From Cellvibrionaceae bacterium (GTDB lineage: Bacteria; Pseudomonadota; Gammaproteobacteria; Pseudomonadales; Cellvibrionaceae): 64,000 nt of DNA. Below are positions 1 through 9,670 of the stretch, piece after piece (within the stretch, counting starts at the first letter, position 1; each line of letters opens with the position of its first letter). The stretch is from NCBI GenBank assembly GCA_021151525.1, contig JAGKXD010000007.1, positions 13,936 to 77,935 on the forward strand, written 5' to 3'. The notes beneath the pieces are model-generated. The model was given only the letters and a program-made list of their open reading frames with translations. It did not search any database and was not told the DNA's origin. Made by a program: the position numbers and the translations under genes.

Positions 1-613
1 AGCTAATACTCTCCTTGTTGAGGGCATAAATTTGAAATTGGTAGTGATGGCGTCCTGAGGGTGGGCAGGGGCCCCGATACTTAGCTGAGCCAAAGTCGCT
101 AGCGGTTTCTACCGAGCCAGCAGGAAGTTTGTCGGCGTGAGTGGATGCACCTTCTGCGAGCTCCGTAGCGGCAGCACTAATGTTGTAAATATTCCAATGC
201 ACCCAAACCACACCAAACATGGCAAAGGCATCCGGGTCATCCACAATGACGGTAAAGCTTTTGGTGCCTGCCGGCGCTCCCTCCCAGCCCAATTGGGGAT
301 TAATATCAATGCCGTCACACGTATACTTATTGGGGATGGTGGCGTCTTCAACGAAGCTGGTCGAAGTCAGCTTGAAGTTGGATGTGACCGCAGAAGATGC
401 GGATGAGGACGCCAGTGAGCTGCTGGATAAGCTTGCTACTCTGCTCGATGATGAGCTTGAAGATGACGAGCTCGAAGAGCTGGGGGCACTGCTAGATGAG
501 AGGCTGGACGAGCTGGGTGTTTCGGTTGCGCTAGAACTTTTGCCTCCAGAAGAACCGCCACAGGCGGTGAGCAATAAGAACGATAAGCATAAAATGGTTT
601 TGACGAATTTCAT
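1..613 (-). CDS. Poly-serine-linker lipoprotein with PEBP (YbhB/YbcL-type) domain, 3' end cut by window edge
   Basis: The gene reads leftwards from an ATG at 613-611 and runs off the window, leaving 204 codons. The N-terminus is a lipoprotein signal with lipobox LTAC (Cys18), followed by Gly/Ser and a poly-serine linker to about residue 80. The rest matches the phosphatidylethanolamine-binding family: a segment like NPQLGWEG, the DDPDA motif, VWVHWNIYNI, and near the edge YRGPCPPSGRHHYQF. Those are the ligand-pocket motifs of bacterial YbhB/YbcL proteins. Poly-Ser linkers are typical of secreted Cellvibrio proteins, so an envelope-anchored ligand-binding domain is inferred. The substrate is unknown. 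The family call is firm and the role is not. Confidence 0.85.
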   Translation of the reverse strand, partial: MKFVKTILCLSFLLLTACGGSSGGKSSSATETPSSSSLSSSSAPSSSSSSSSSSSSSRVASLSSSSLASSSASSAVTSNFKLTSTSFVEDATIPNKYTCDGIDINPQLGWEGAPAGTKSFTVIVDDPDAFAMFGVVWVHWNIYNISAAATELAEGASTHADKLPAGSVETASDFGSAKYRGPCPPSGRHHYQFQIYALNKESIS

Positions 614-813
614 GGCGAATACCTGCTGTTGTTATGAATACTGAGATTGCAATTGAGGAAGTCCCTAGCGGATTCCCTGAGTTCAAAATCCTAGTTGCAC
701 AGCGCGGCTTTTCGTCATTAAATCTTATGAAGTCTTACTAAGAAAATAAGAACAACTGCTTACCTCCACTACTTAAACCCTTCCGGCGGACGAATTAAGC
801 TCCAGGGGATCGA

Positions 814-2298
814 ATGTCAACAGAACCCGATGTATCAGAAGGTCAAAGCAGCTCTGCTATTTATGCGATTGGCAAATGGTCGCTCAACGCGCATAGCAAT
901 CAGTTGTCGAAAGATGGGCAGTCGGTTGAGTTGGAATATCGTCTCACCAATTTATTGGTATTTCTGTTGGAAAATCGGGACAGGGTTTTGAGTAAAGATG
1001 AAATCCTGAGGGCGGTGTGGCCCAAAAAGGTGGTGAATGACGATAGCGTTGCGGTTGCTATCAGTCAGTTGCGCAAGGCGCTGGAAGACAATCCGCGCAC
1101 TCCCAAATACATCAAAACCATTCCCGGCGTTGGTTATCAATTTATCTTTCAGGATTTACCAGTACCACCATCAATCAATATATCCATTGAAGCGGCTTCC
1201 GCTAAGCCACAGCAGCGCCCTACAAAAGCTATAGCTGTGGTCCTTGCTGCAGTGGTGTTGCTCGCTGTGTTTGTTGCGTTGGGTTACGATCGGCTGAAGG
1301 AGAAGCCGATGATCGTGCATAAGCCTGCAGAGCCGGCTTTACCTACCCATGATGTGAACTTATTAGAGCACGCAAAAAAATTGGTGGAAAGCGCTAATGC
1401 TGACGATTGGCGCGCGGCTGTGAAGTTGTTGCGACAGCTTATCGAAAAACATCCCAGCAACGCAGAGGCTTATTTAAAGGTTGCTGAAGCAAAAATTAAA
1501 CTCTTTGGCGAGCATTTTGCTGAAACGGAAAACTATTTGGAAATTAGCGCCCTGTTAAAAAAGGCTTTAGAGCTTGATCCGCAGCTAGCTCGTGCGCACT
1601 CGTGGTTGGGAGAGTTGATTTTTGTTCACGATTTAAAGCCCGTTGACGCAGAAGAACATTTCAAGCGTGCGATTGAGTTGGCTCCGCAAGATGATTCCAT
1701 TCGGTATCGCTACGCACATTTTCTATTTATTTATAAACGTTTCACCGAAGCGCGTGAGCAAATTGATATTTCGCGTGGCTTAAATCCCCTGACTTTTTCT
1801 GGCACCAACATGGTTTGGGTGTATTTGTTGCAGGGCGATAATGAAATGGCAGAGCGAGAACTAAATCGCATTAAAAGCACAGAAGATACTGACAGTTTTT
1901 TTAATGTTGCTGCGCAAAATGTCTATTATCAAATGGGCAACGAACAAAAAGTTTATGACAATATGAAATGGTTTTTTAATCGGGCGCAATTCAGCGAAGA
2001 AAAAATTAACAGTTTAAATCAAGCTTTTGCAAAAGGCGGCCTTAAAGAGGTTTATCGCTGGCTGCTGGCGCACAAAGAGGCCGCAGACGTTGGTCAATAC
2101 ACTCCGCCTATTTCGTGGGCAAGATATGCCGTGGCGGTGGGCGATAACAAATCAGCGATGAATTATTTGGAGCAGGCTTATTTAAAACGTCAGCCCCACG
2201 TCGAATGTGCAGCAGCAGATCCGCATTACGCACCATTGAAAGATGAAGTTAGGTTCAAAGAGTTTGTTGCGCGATTTGGCAATTCAGTTGTGCATTAA
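814..2298 (+). CDS. CadC/ToxR-like transmembrane transcriptional regulator with TPR domain
   Basis: A 494-residue protein. Residues about 15-112 form an OmpR/PhoB-type winged helix (ending with the typical IKTIPGVGYQF strand). One hydrophobic segment at about 139-158 crosses the membrane. The remainder, probably periplasmic, contains TPR-like helices (for example around 190-330, with LEKALELDPQ-style repeats). No receiver domain is present, so it resembles the one-component ToxR/CadC class that binds DNA while anchored in the membrane. An AGGGGA sequence lies a few bases before the ATG. The next gene on the same strand, 185 bp on, is a secreted S9 peptidase that it could regulate. That link is inference. 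The signal sensed is unknown. Confidence 0.85.
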   Translation: MSTEPDVSEGQSSSAIYAIGKWSLNAHSNQLSKDGQSVELEYRLTNLLVFLLENRDRVLSKDEILRAVWPKKVVNDDSVAVAISQLRKALEDNPRTPKYIKTIPGVGYQFIFQDLPVPPSINISIEAASAKPQQRPTKAIAVVLAAVVLLAVFVALGYDRLKEKPMIVHKPAEPALPTHDVNLLEHAKKLVESANADDWRAAVKLLRQLIEKHPSNAEAYLKVAEAKIKLFGEHFAETENYLEISALLKKALELDPQLARAHSWLGELIFVHDLKPVDAEEHFKRAIELAPQDDSIRYRYAHFLFIYKRFTEAREQIDISRGLNPLTFSGTNMVWVYLLQGDNEMAERELNRIKSTEDTDSFFNVAAQNVYYQMGNEQKVYDNMKWFFNRAQFSEEKINSLNQAFAKGGLKEVYRWLLAHKEAADVGQYTPPISWARYAVAVGDNKSAMNYLEQAYLKRQPHVECAAADPHYAPLKDEVRFKEFVARFGNSVVH

Positions 2299-2483
2299 CT
2301 TATTGGTTTTTTTTGATGTAGCTTCCAAAAAATGCAGACAAGTTTGAAATTTATTTGCTGTCTTGGATAAACTGGGGTTTAGTCCACGTAAAATTATTTA
2401 ATATTAATCTAAGGATTCTCGGCAACCTTTTGCTTTATTGCAATGATTCGGACATCGAGGACGCATTACTAAAAGAGGAATTT

Positions 2484-4487
2484 ATGAAAAGACTTAATAC
2501 TTTTCTTCTGTGTGCCTTTTTGGCATTTTCTGGTTGTGCTTTTGCTAGGCCCACCTTGGAGGATTTCACGAAAGAACGCGATCTGCGCAATGTTGTTATA
2601 TCCCCCGATGGAAAATATCTTGCGCAGTTACACAACAAGGATGGTAAGCGCATAGTTACCATTATTGATATGCAAGCGCCTGGCAAGCCGGTAATTGGTT
2701 CACTTGGCGATAAAGTCATTCGTCCTACCTCAATTAGTTGGGGCAAAAAAGATCGCCTCCTGATAAATCTACTTGTTCCCTACGATAGCAAACAAGTTGA
2801 GCGCGATATGGAGCGCAAAAAGGATTTCGATATAGATGACTACTTCATGTTTACGCGTATGCTTTCTGTGGATGTCAATGCAAAAAATCCTGTGGTATTG
2901 ATGAATAACGAGCGCAGTATGAGAGGCAATGTAAATTTGTCTACTATTCATCACTACCTTCCGAAAGATCCTAATAACGTCTTGATGGAAGTTGATCGCG
3001 ATGGTGTTGAGGCTCTTTACAAAGTAAATGTCTACACCGGCGCAAGCGAACTGTTAACTAAAGGCTCTCGCTTTACGTTTATGTTTGCCAATGATTACGA
3101 TGGTAAAACGCGCTTTCGCTTCGATTATTTACGTATCGCCAAAAAAATTAATATCTATGAATTGGCTGAGGATAATACCTGGGGTCAACAGCCCATCGAC
3201 TCGATAAAAATAAATGACAATGAGTCAGAGGATTTTGATGCTGGCAGACTGGTGGGGCTTTACGGTGATAATCTCGCCTACAGTAAAAGAAATGAAAATA
3301 CCGGCTTTTTAGAGTTGTCTTTGTATAAGAGCAAGGAAAAAGTATATGAGACCTTAGTCAGTTTGCCTGATCGCGATGTACTTTATCCGCTGCATGATTT
3401 GCGTTCAAATCAAATTGTGGGTTATGCGGTAGACGGCGATTATATTCGCTATAAGTTTTTCGATCCCAAACAGCAAGAAGCCTACGATAAGCTCGCTGCG
3501 AAAGTAGGGAATTCAAATTTCTATTACAGCTCTTATACCGAAGATGGTGATTTGGGGGTTGTGAATCTCTTCAGTCCTGAAAATCCGTTGTCCTTTCATT
3601 TTTATGATCGCCAAAAAGATGAATTAAGTTTTATTGATAATGCGTTTAACAACATTGCATCCAAAAATTTATCGCAATCTGCTACGGCAAATTATTTAAC
3701 CCGCGACGGTAAAAAAATTCACTCCTATATTTTGCTTCCCACTGAATATGAAAAAGGTAAACAGTACCCGTTAATTGTTATGCCGCACGGTGGCCCGCAG
3801 GCGCGCGACCGCGCTGGCTACGATGATTTTGCGCAGTTTTTATCGACTCGCGGCTATATTGTTATTCAGCCCAACTTCCGCGGCTCAACGGGAATGGGTA
3901 AAGAGTTTGAGGAAGCTGGCTACAAACAATGGGGTCAGCTAATGCAAGATGACCTAACCGATGCCGTGGGTTTCATGGTTAAGAAAGGCTACGCCGACCC
4001 TGCAAAAGTTTGCATTGTCGGTATTTCATACGGCGGTTATGCGGCGCTTATGGGGGCAATAAAAACCCCGGAACTGTATCGCTGCAGTGTCAGTATTAAT
4101 GGTGTAACACATTTGCGCGACATGATTGCCACCGATGCCAAAAATGTAGATGACGATAAAATCTTGGAGAAATATTGGTATCAGCGTGTGGGTGATCCAA
4201 AGAAAGACAAAGAAATGTTGGATGCTAACTCGCCAGCATTGCATGCTGATAAAATTAATATTCCGTTGTTAATTGTTGCCAGCACCGATGATCAGATTGT
4301 GGCTTATAGTCAAGCTACTGATTTGGTGAGTGCGTTAAATAAGCACAAGAAAGATTTTAAATTTGTGAAATTAAAAGATTCTCCGCACAACCCATTTTTT
4401 TACAAAAAAGATATAGAGCTTGTGTATCGTGAGGTAGATGAATTTCTGGCAAAGTATTTGGGTAGTGCAACAGTAGCTGCAAAATAA
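2484..4487 (+). CDS. Exported S9-family prolyl oligopeptidase-like serine peptidase
   Basis: A 667-residue protein. I chose the ATG at 2484 because AGAGGAA lies just upstream and the first 22 residues form a signal peptide (charged MKRLN, hydrophobic core, then GCAFA). An in-frame longer reading from 2355 has no signal or ribosome site. The N-terminal two thirds look like a degenerate beta-propeller. The C-terminal alpha/beta hydrolase carries the triad: Ser515 in GISYGG, Asp602 or 603 in ASTDDQ, and His635 in DSPHNPF. The HGGP oxyanion motif is also present. Expected role: periplasmic cleavage of oligopeptides, as in the DPP/acylaminoacyl peptidase branch. It may be controlled by the membrane regulator upstream (inference). 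Confidence 0.9.
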   Translation: MKRLNTFLLCAFLAFSGCAFARPTLEDFTKERDLRNVVISPDGKYLAQLHNKDGKRIVTIIDMQAPGKPVIGSLGDKVIRPTSISWGKKDRLLINLLVPYDSKQVERDMERKKDFDIDDYFMFTRMLSVDVNAKNPVVLMNNERSMRGNVNLSTIHHYLPKDPNNVLMEVDRDGVEALYKVNVYTGASELLTKGSRFTFMFANDYDGKTRFRFDYLRIAKKINIYELAEDNTWGQQPIDSIKINDNESEDFDAGRLVGLYGDNLAYSKRNENTGFLELSLYKSKEKVYETLVSLPDRDVLYPLHDLRSNQIVGYAVDGDYIRYKFFDPKQQEAYDKLAAKVGNSNFYYSSYTEDGDLGVVNLFSPENPLSFHFYDRQKDELSFIDNAFNNIASKNLSQSATANYLTRDGKKIHSYILLPTEYEKGKQYPLIVMPHGGPQARDRAGYDDFAQFLSTRGYIVIQPNFRGSTGMGKEFEEAGYKQWGQLMQDDLTDAVGFMVKKGYADPAKVCIVGISYGGYAALMGAIKTPELYRCSVSINGVTHLRDMIATDAKNVDDDKILEKYWYQRVGDPKKDKEMLDANSPALHADKINIPLLIVASTDDQIVAYSQATDLVSALNKHKKDFKFVKLKDSPHNPFFYKKDIELVYREVDEFLAKYLGSATVAAK

Positions 4488-4586
4488 AGCTATTATTGAA
4501 TAGGGTTTAAATGCCTCGTTATACAGCTCAATGTAAATTAATCACACTTAAAAAGATCTGCAAGCAACTAAAGTGTTGAATTGATA

Positions 4587-4627
4587 TAAAAAGCCATGCG
4601 AAATTTCTTTGCATGGCTTTTTATTTT
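4587..4627. terminator. Bidirectional terminator between the S9 peptidase and uvrA
   Basis: A perfect 12-bp stem (4588-4599 with 611-622 of the 4,000 block, i.e. 4611-4622) has an 11-base loop and A/T runs on both sides. It sits between two convergent genes, so it can serve both. Confidence 0.85.
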
Positions 4628-4644
4628 CGGTGAGAGAAAATCTA

Positions 4645-7530
4645 TTATGCTTTTACTTTCTCTTTTTTCGGTGTTTCTTTTTTAGTTGCTTCTTTTTTTG
4701 CAGGCTTCTTTTTCAAGAGTGGATTCAAGAAAATTCCCGTGTAAGAATGCGGAACTTCAGCAACTTCTTCTGGCGTTCCGGTTGCGATAATTTGTCCGCC
4801 GCCGCTGCCGCCTTCTGGTCCCAAATCTACAATCCAATCCGCGGTTTTAATAACATCCAAATTGTGCTCGATCACCACAACAGTGTTGCCATGGTCGCGC
4901 AGGCGATGCAAAACATTTAATAGTTGCTGAATGTCGTAGAAGTGCAAGCCGGTTGTGGGTTCATCCAAAATATAAAGTGTTTTGCCAGTATCGCGTTTAG
5001 ATAATTCTTTCGCGAGTTTAACGCGCTGCGCTTCACCGCCAGATAAAGTTGTTGCCGCTTGCCCAAGACAAATGTAAGTTAAACCTACATCAATCAGCGT
5101 TTGCAATTTGTTGGCGATTGATGGAATTGCATCGAAAAATACGCGCGCATCCTCCACGGTCATCTCTAAAACTTCGTGGATGTTTTTGCCTTTGTATTTT
5201 ACGTCGAGGGTTTCGCGGTTGTAGCGTTTGCCTTTGCATACATCGCAAGGTACGTAAACATCGGGCAAGAAATGCATTTCCACTTTTGTTACGCCATCGC
5301 CTTCGCATGCTTCACAACGGCCGCCTTTTACGTTAAAGCTAAAGCGCCCTGGTTGATAACCGCGTGAGCGCGCTTCTTGCGTGCCAGCAAATAAATCCCG
5401 CACTGGTGTAAATATTCCGGTGTAGGTTGCTGGGTTTGAACGCGGTGTGCGACCTATGGGTGATTGATCTATATCGACGCATTTGTCAAATAAATCCATG
5501 CCTTCAACTTTGTCGTGAGCTGCAGGTGTAAGTGTGCTCGCGCCGTTTAAGGCAGTTGCTGCGAGTGGGTGCAAAGTTGCGTTGATGAGCGTGGATTTTC
5601 CGGAGCCTGAAACGCCTGTTACACAGGTCATCAATCCCACTGGAATTTCGAGCGTAACATTTTGCAAGTTATTGCCTTTGGCTCCAACTAAACGCAACAT
5701 TTGTTTTGGATTTACTGGATTGCGTTTTGCAGGCACCGCAATTTCGCGTGTGCCACTTAAATATTGGCCAGTGATGGAATCTTTATTGGCCATGATTGCT
5801 TTTACATTGCCTTGTGCAATCACTTGGCCTCCGTGCACGCCAGCGCCCGGGCCAATATCAATCACGTGATCGGCGAGGCGAATGGCATCTTCATCGTGCT
5901 CCACCACAATCACACTGTTGCCGATATCACGTAAATGTGTGAGTGTTTTTAACAAACGTGTGTTGTCGCGTTGATGTAAACCAATTGAGGGTTCATCGAG
6001 AATATACATAACACCAACAAGGCCTGCACCGATTTGACTGGCGAGACGAATGCGCTGTGCCTCTCCACCGGATAAAGTTTCTGCGCTGCGATTGAGTGTT
6101 AAATAATTTAAACCCACATCAACCAAGAAGCGAAATCTATCGCGCAATTCTTTTAAAACTTTATCGGCGATACCCGCTTTACGGCCAGTGAAATTAAGTT
6201 GCATATAATATTCATAGGCATCTGACACCGGCATGGTGGTAATTTCCGGCAGCGTTTTTTCGTCGATAAAAACATTGCGCGCTTCCAGGCGCAAACGTGC
6301 GCCTTTGCAATCAGGACAATCTTGTGTGGAAAGAAAGCGCGTTAAATCTTCGCGCACTGAATTGGATTCAGTATCGTGATAGCGGCGCTCCATATTCGGC
6401 AATACGCCTTCAAATGCGTGGCTGCGTTTGTAAACATCGCCGCGATCATTTACGTAATTAAATGCAATCACTTCTTCACCGGAACCGTGCAATACAGCTT
6501 CGCGTTGTTTTGCTTTTAATTTGTTCCAAGGTGTATCTACATCAAAGCCGTAATGCTTGGCGAGTGACGCGAGCATATGGAAATAATAAACGTTGCGTTT
6601 GTCCCAACCGCGAATCGCTCCTTCAGACAAACTTAATTTTGGATCTTGAATAACTTTGTCTTCATCAAAAAATTGCTTCACACCCAAACCGTCGCAGCAG
6701 GGGCAAGCACCAGCAGGATTGTTAAACGAAAAGAGGCGCGGTTCTAATTCGGTGAGACTGTAATCGCAAATTGGGCAGGCGTGTTTGGATGAGAAAAGAC
6801 GATCAGGTGCCTTCTCATCCATATCGCTAATAATCGCAATACCTTCAGAAAGTTTGAGTGCAGTTTCGAAAGATTCTGCTAAGCGTAATTTAATATCTTC
6901 ACGCACTTTAAAACGATCGATCACGACTTCAACGGTGTGTTTCTTTTTCTTGTCGAGTGTCGGCGTATCGTCGAGATCGCAAAGAATTCCATCGATGCGC
7001 GCGCGAATAAAACCATCGCGTTTTAATTGTTCGAACACATGTAAATGTTCACCCTTGCGCTCGCGAATAACCGGCGCAAGCAACATTAATTTGCTGCCTT
7101 CGGGCATAGCGACAACTGTATCCACCATTTCACTCACGGTTTGTGCGGTGAGCGGCACGCCGTGATCTGGGCAGCGCGCTTCACCCACACGCGCGTAGAG
7201 CAAACGCAGGTAATCGTAAATTTCGGTGATGGTGCCCACCGTGGAGCGTGGGTTGTGTGAAGTGGATTTCTGCTCAATGGAAATAGCCGGGCTCAGGCCT
7301 TCAATATGATCGAGCTCGGGCTTTTCCATCATCGATAAAAATTGGCGAGCGTAAGTGGAAAGCGATTCCACGTAGCGGCGTTGGCCTTCAGCGTAAAGCG
7401 TGTCAAATGCGAGTGAAGATTTACCGGAACCGGAGGGCCCGGTAATGACCACGAGTTTGTCGCGTGGAATATCCAAATCGATATTTTTCAGGTTATGAGT
7501 GCGTGCGCCGCGAACTATGATCGTGTCCAT
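4645..7530 (-). CDS. uvrA: Excinuclease ABC subunit A
   Basis: A 961-residue protein, close to the usual length of about 940. It is the damage-recognition ATPase of nucleotide excision repair and works as a dimer with UvrB. Visible marks: Walker A near residues 31-39 (GPSGSGKSS) and a second one (GVSGSGKST) in the C-terminal half. Two LSGGEAQR signatures are present, as are two zinc modules with CPIC...CPCC and CEAC...CDVC. A lysine-rich tail of about 25 residues follows the conserved end and is unusual. I looked for a gammaproteobacterial SOS box upstream and did not see one. In many gammaproteobacteria uvrA is divergent from an MFS gene and ssb. Here both exist but lie about 7.6 kb away. 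Confidence 0.98.
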   Translation of the reverse strand: MDTIIVRGARTHNLKNIDLDIPRDKLVVITGPSGSGKSSLAFDTLYAEGQRRYVESLSTYARQFLSMMEKPELDHIEGLSPAISIEQKSTSHNPRSTVGTITEIYDYLRLLYARVGEARCPDHGVPLTAQTVSEMVDTVVAMPEGSKLMLLAPVIRERKGEHLHVFEQLKRDGFIRARIDGILCDLDDTPTLDKKKKHTVEVVIDRFKVREDIKLRLAESFETALKLSEGIAIISDMDEKAPDRLFSSKHACPICDYSLTELEPRLFSFNNPAGACPCCDGLGVKQFFDEDKVIQDPKLSLSEGAIRGWDKRNVYYFHMLASLAKHYGFDVDTPWNKLKAKQREAVLHGSGEEVIAFNYVNDRGDVYKRSHAFEGVLPNMERRYHDTESNSVREDLTRFLSTQDCPDCKGARLRLEARNVFIDEKTLPEITTMPVSDAYEYYMQLNFTGRKAGIADKVLKELRDRFRFLVDVGLNYLTLNRSAETLSGGEAQRIRLASQIGAGLVGVMYILDEPSIGLHQRDNTRLLKTLTHLRDIGNSVIVVEHDEDAIRLADHVIDIGPGAGVHGGQVIAQGNVKAIMANKDSITGQYLSGTREIAVPAKRNPVNPKQMLRLVGAKGNNLQNVTLEIPVGLMTCVTGVSGSGKSTLINATLHPLAATALNGASTLTPAAHDKVEGMDLFDKCVDIDQSPIGRTPRSNPATYTGIFTPVRDLFAGTQEARSRGYQPGRFSFNVKGGRCEACEGDGVTKVEMHFLPDVYVPCDVCKGKRYNRETLDVKYKGKNIHEVLEMTVEDARVFFDAIPSIANKLQTLIDVGLTYICLGQAATTLSGGEAQRVKLAKELSKRDTGKTLYILDEPTTGLHFYDIQQLLNVLHRLRDHGNTVVVIEHNLDVIKTADWIVDLGPEGGSGGGQIIATGTPEEVAEVPHSYTGIFLNPLLKKKPAKKEATKKETPKKEKVKA

Positions 7531-7579
7531 CTATTACTCTCGTTGCTGCTTCATTGAGGCAAATTGGTCAAAAGGGCGG

Positions 7580-7585
7580 ATTATA
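7580..7585 (-). promoter_or_regulatory. Possible -10 element of uvrA
   Basis: On the minus strand this reads TATAAT, about 50 bases before the uvrA start. No good -35 is present at 16-18 bp, so the assignment is tentative. Confidence 0.35.
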
Positions 7586-7725
7586 CGTGAAGCTTGTGTC
7601 AGTGGATGTCAGTAATCTGTGTTTTAGCGAGTTTAATCAAGAGGGCGATTTAAATTTTATTAGATGGCGGCAGTGTTTATAGCCTGAAAACGGGCGATGT
7701 GTATTTCGCACTGCCTTGAAGCGAT

Positions 7726-8076
7726 TTAGAGCTTGGAAATGGTTCCTTCAGGTTCGCAAAACTGATTGATTTTTTCGTCAGTTTTAGGGTTTGGCGTTGC
7801 GCTTTTGGCTTTTTGGAGCATCCAAAATTGGCATTCAGGTGAATCTTTTTTGGCTCTGGTTTGCTTTGCTAGTTTGCGTGCCTGCTCAATTTGATCTCGC
7901 TCCAGCTCGTTCTTGCGCTCTACTTCAGCGATGTATGCCGACACCTTGTGCTCATCTTCCGATAGGTTGAGTGTTGTGGGTGCGGGAGTGGTTTTATGGG
8001 TGAAGACAAGCAAAAACAGCGCGGTTCCGGCTGCAAATAAAAGAAAGGCTAGGGTCATAGCAGAGGGCGATCGCAT
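7726..8076 (-). CDS. Small single-pass membrane protein, unknown function
   Basis: A 116-residue protein that I do not recognise. Residues about 7-27 form one membrane helix. Then comes a Thr/Pro-rich stretch and a highly charged helical segment (about 40-80, many Glu, Arg and Lys, coiled-coil-like) with the sequence ERKNELERDQIEQARKLA. Two cysteines lie in the last 40 residues. The arrangement suggests a membrane anchor with a soluble helical tail. It lies alone between uvrA and the PadR/HAAS unit on the same strand, with nothing in the context to suggest a role. Confidence 0.65.
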   Translation of the reverse strand: MRSPSAMTLAFLLFAAGTALFLLVFTHKTTPAPTTLNLSEDEHKVSAYIAEVERKNELERDQIEQARKLAKQTRAKKDSPECQFWMLQKAKSATPNPKTDEKINQFCEPEGTISKL

Positions 8077-8209
8077 GATAGGTGTCCTTTTTATGTGAAA
8101 TCCTTCGGAGAAGTTAAATCTTTTTAACGAGGTTTAATTTACGGGTAAACACTCAGCTCGCGAATCATAGCCTAAGTCAGCGGCAAAGTGTCTACCCTCA
8201 TCGAGTGTT

Positions 8210-9160
8210 TTATAGATCCCCTATCTTGCGCAACAGCATTAGGCGATAAGCACTGCGGCTGGCCTCAAACAGGTTGACGCCGGTTGCGCCCATGCAGATG
8301 TAAAAGCTCATCCGATTGATGAATCCCAAGTGCGCTGCCATTGGGCTATCGCCAATTACGGCCAGAATGTCGGGCGCTTGAGCTATTAGGATAAAAACCA
8401 CGCCTAAAGCAACTCGGAATACTATTGAAAGCACTAGCTTGGCTGGCGTCCAATAGCTGTAGCGCAGGTTCCACAGGTTGATAGCGATGGCTACCGCCGC
8501 CGCTGCACTTAAAGGCATCAACCAAGCTTTTAGGCCTGCGCCAACTGTTAAGGGCGCGGCAGGAACGGCGGCATTATCTATCCACAAAAAATATTGCATG
8601 GCGACAAGAAAAAAAGTGTTGCCGATAAATTGCATAAACGAGTCAAACAAGCTGATGCGCTGCCAAGGCTGCCTTACTGGCGGCAAGTCTTCTGGGCGCC
8701 AATGGCAATAGGGCGAGAGATTGGCGGTGACACTAAGGTTACTCAGCACGCAAAACACACCGGTTACGCAGGCGAACATTACCAGTGAACCATGAATCCA
8801 ACCGCCAATTATTCCGCCGATATTTAGATTGCCTCCTCCCAAGAGAGAGACTGATGCTGCTAATACTTGTGCGCCGCCCACGATAATCAAACCGTAAATT
8901 AGGCACTGAGTAAAAAATGGAAGCCACGCCGGGCTAACCAAATGGCGTTGAGGCAGAAAGCTGGCTGCAACCTTACGCGGATGCCCAAGTTCACGCAGTA
9001 CAGCGGATTCGTCAGCAGGTGATGTGGGGCGGCCATGTTCGTCAGCAAAGCTTTCAAGGCGATCCAGAATGTTCGCCTTAAGCTCGCGCGCAATATCGTC
9101 GCGGCGGCTGGCGGGGAGTTGCTGCGCAACAGCGCTGATGTAGCGATCAATAAGGCTCAT
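8210..9160 (-). CDS. HAAS-domain integral membrane protein, partner of PadR regulator
   Basis: A 316-residue protein starting at the ATG at 9160. The PadR stop codon lies at 9162-9164, so the two genes almost touch and are surely co-transcribed. Residues about 1-75 form the soluble helical HAAS-like domain (MSLIDRYISAVAQQLP, then a segment rich in Asp, Glu and Arg with ELGHPRKVA), which is commonly encoded next to PadR regulators. The rest has about six hydrophobic segments. Proteins of this pairing are thought to link membrane state to PadR-controlled expression, but the mechanism is poorly known. A start 17 codons earlier exists but overlaps padR and lacks a ribosome site. Confidence 0.8.
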   Translation of the reverse strand: MSLIDRYISAVAQQLPASRRDDIARELKANILDRLESFADEHGRPTSPADESAVLRELGHPRKVAASFLPQRHLVSPAWLPFFTQCLIYGLIIVGGAQVLAASVSLLGGGNLNIGGIIGGWIHGSLVMFACVTGVFCVLSNLSVTANLSPYCHWRPEDLPPVRQPWQRISLFDSFMQFIGNTFFLVAMQYFLWIDNAAVPAAPLTVGAGLKAWLMPLSAAAAVAIAINLWNLRYSYWTPAKLVLSIVFRVALGVVFILIAQAPDILAVIGDSPMAAHLGFINRMSFYICMGATGVNLFEASRSAYRLMLLRKIGDL

Positions 9161-9161
9161 G

Positions 9162-9491
9162 TTAAACCTCCAAAAGCGTTGCAATATTGGTATTAAGGGA
9201 CTGCCATTCACTGGTCAGGTTGGCGAGCAAGGTGGCGCCAGCGGCAGATAGCTGGTAATAGCGCCGCTCGCGGCCGTCGCCCTGTTGCCACTCGCTCTCG
9301 AGCAGACCTTGATCAGCAAGGCGACGCACCAGCGGATAAAGCGTGCCTTCGTCAATATCGATGCCTGCCTCTTGCAGCTGTTTGCGCAGCGAGTAGCCGT
9401 AGTGCGGCTGTTTTAGCGAGCCAAGCACTGCCAGCACCAACACCCCGCGCCGCAGCTCCTGTCGCAATTTATCTAACTGTTCTTCGGACAT
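9162..9491 (-). CDS. PadR-family transcriptional regulator
   Basis: A 109-residue protein. The start at 9491 is favoured by the strong ribosome site ACGGAGGGG ending 5 bases before it. The winged helix is clear: GVLVLAVLGSLKQPHYGYSL, then IDEGTLYPLVRRLADQGLLESEW and RRYYQLSAAG. PadR proteins are dimeric repressors that usually control their own unit. Here two matching palindromes overlap the promoter just upstream (9532-9575), so autorepression of this gene and the HAAS membrane protein behind it is likely. The inducer is unknown. Confidence 0.92.
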   Translation of the reverse strand: MSEEQLDKLRQELRRGVLVLAVLGSLKQPHYGYSLRKQLQEAGIDIDEGTLYPLVRRLADQGLLESEWQQGDGRERRYYQLSAAGATLLANLTSEWQSLNTNIATLLEV

Positions 9492-9531
9492 AAGCCCCTC
9501 CGTAAATAGGCCGGCTATACTGGTTGCCAAA

Positions 9532-9587
9532 CACTATGTGTCGCACAGTGTTTTATTACTATGCGCCGCACAGTAGTTGCGTGTCAA
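9532..9587 (-). promoter_or_regulatory. Promoter and twin operator of the PadR/HAAS unit
   Basis: On the minus strand, TTGACA (9582-9587), an 18-bp gap and CATAGT (9558-9563) form a promoter. Two imperfect palindromes of the same type, CACTATGTG-T-CGCACAGTG (9532-9550) and TACTATGCG-C-CGCACAGTA (9557-9575), have centres 25 bp apart. One covers the -10 and spacer. The other lies just downstream of the expected start of transcription. This is classical placement for repression. Confidence 0.7.
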
Positions 9588-9670
9588 GCGGTTGTTTGAA
9601 ATTTGTTCTGAATATGTATTGGCTTGGGGGGGAGGGTTATATGTCGAACGGGTAGGATTTTGGCGGCTGT

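Noticed and set aside
219..644. Plus-strand reading frame rich in Asp, Glu and Leu
   Set aside because: It is the mirror of the poly-serine linker on the opposite strand and has no ribosome site.
2355..2483. N-terminal extension of the S9 peptidase
   Set aside because: It would bury the signal peptide, and the ribosome site lies before 2484.
5049..7165. Several open frames on the plus strand inside uvrA
   Set aside because: They are shadows of a well-conserved gene and show no domain or ribosome site.
7531..7625. Possible SOS (LexA) box before uvrA
   Set aside because: No CTGT-N8-ACAG pattern is present.
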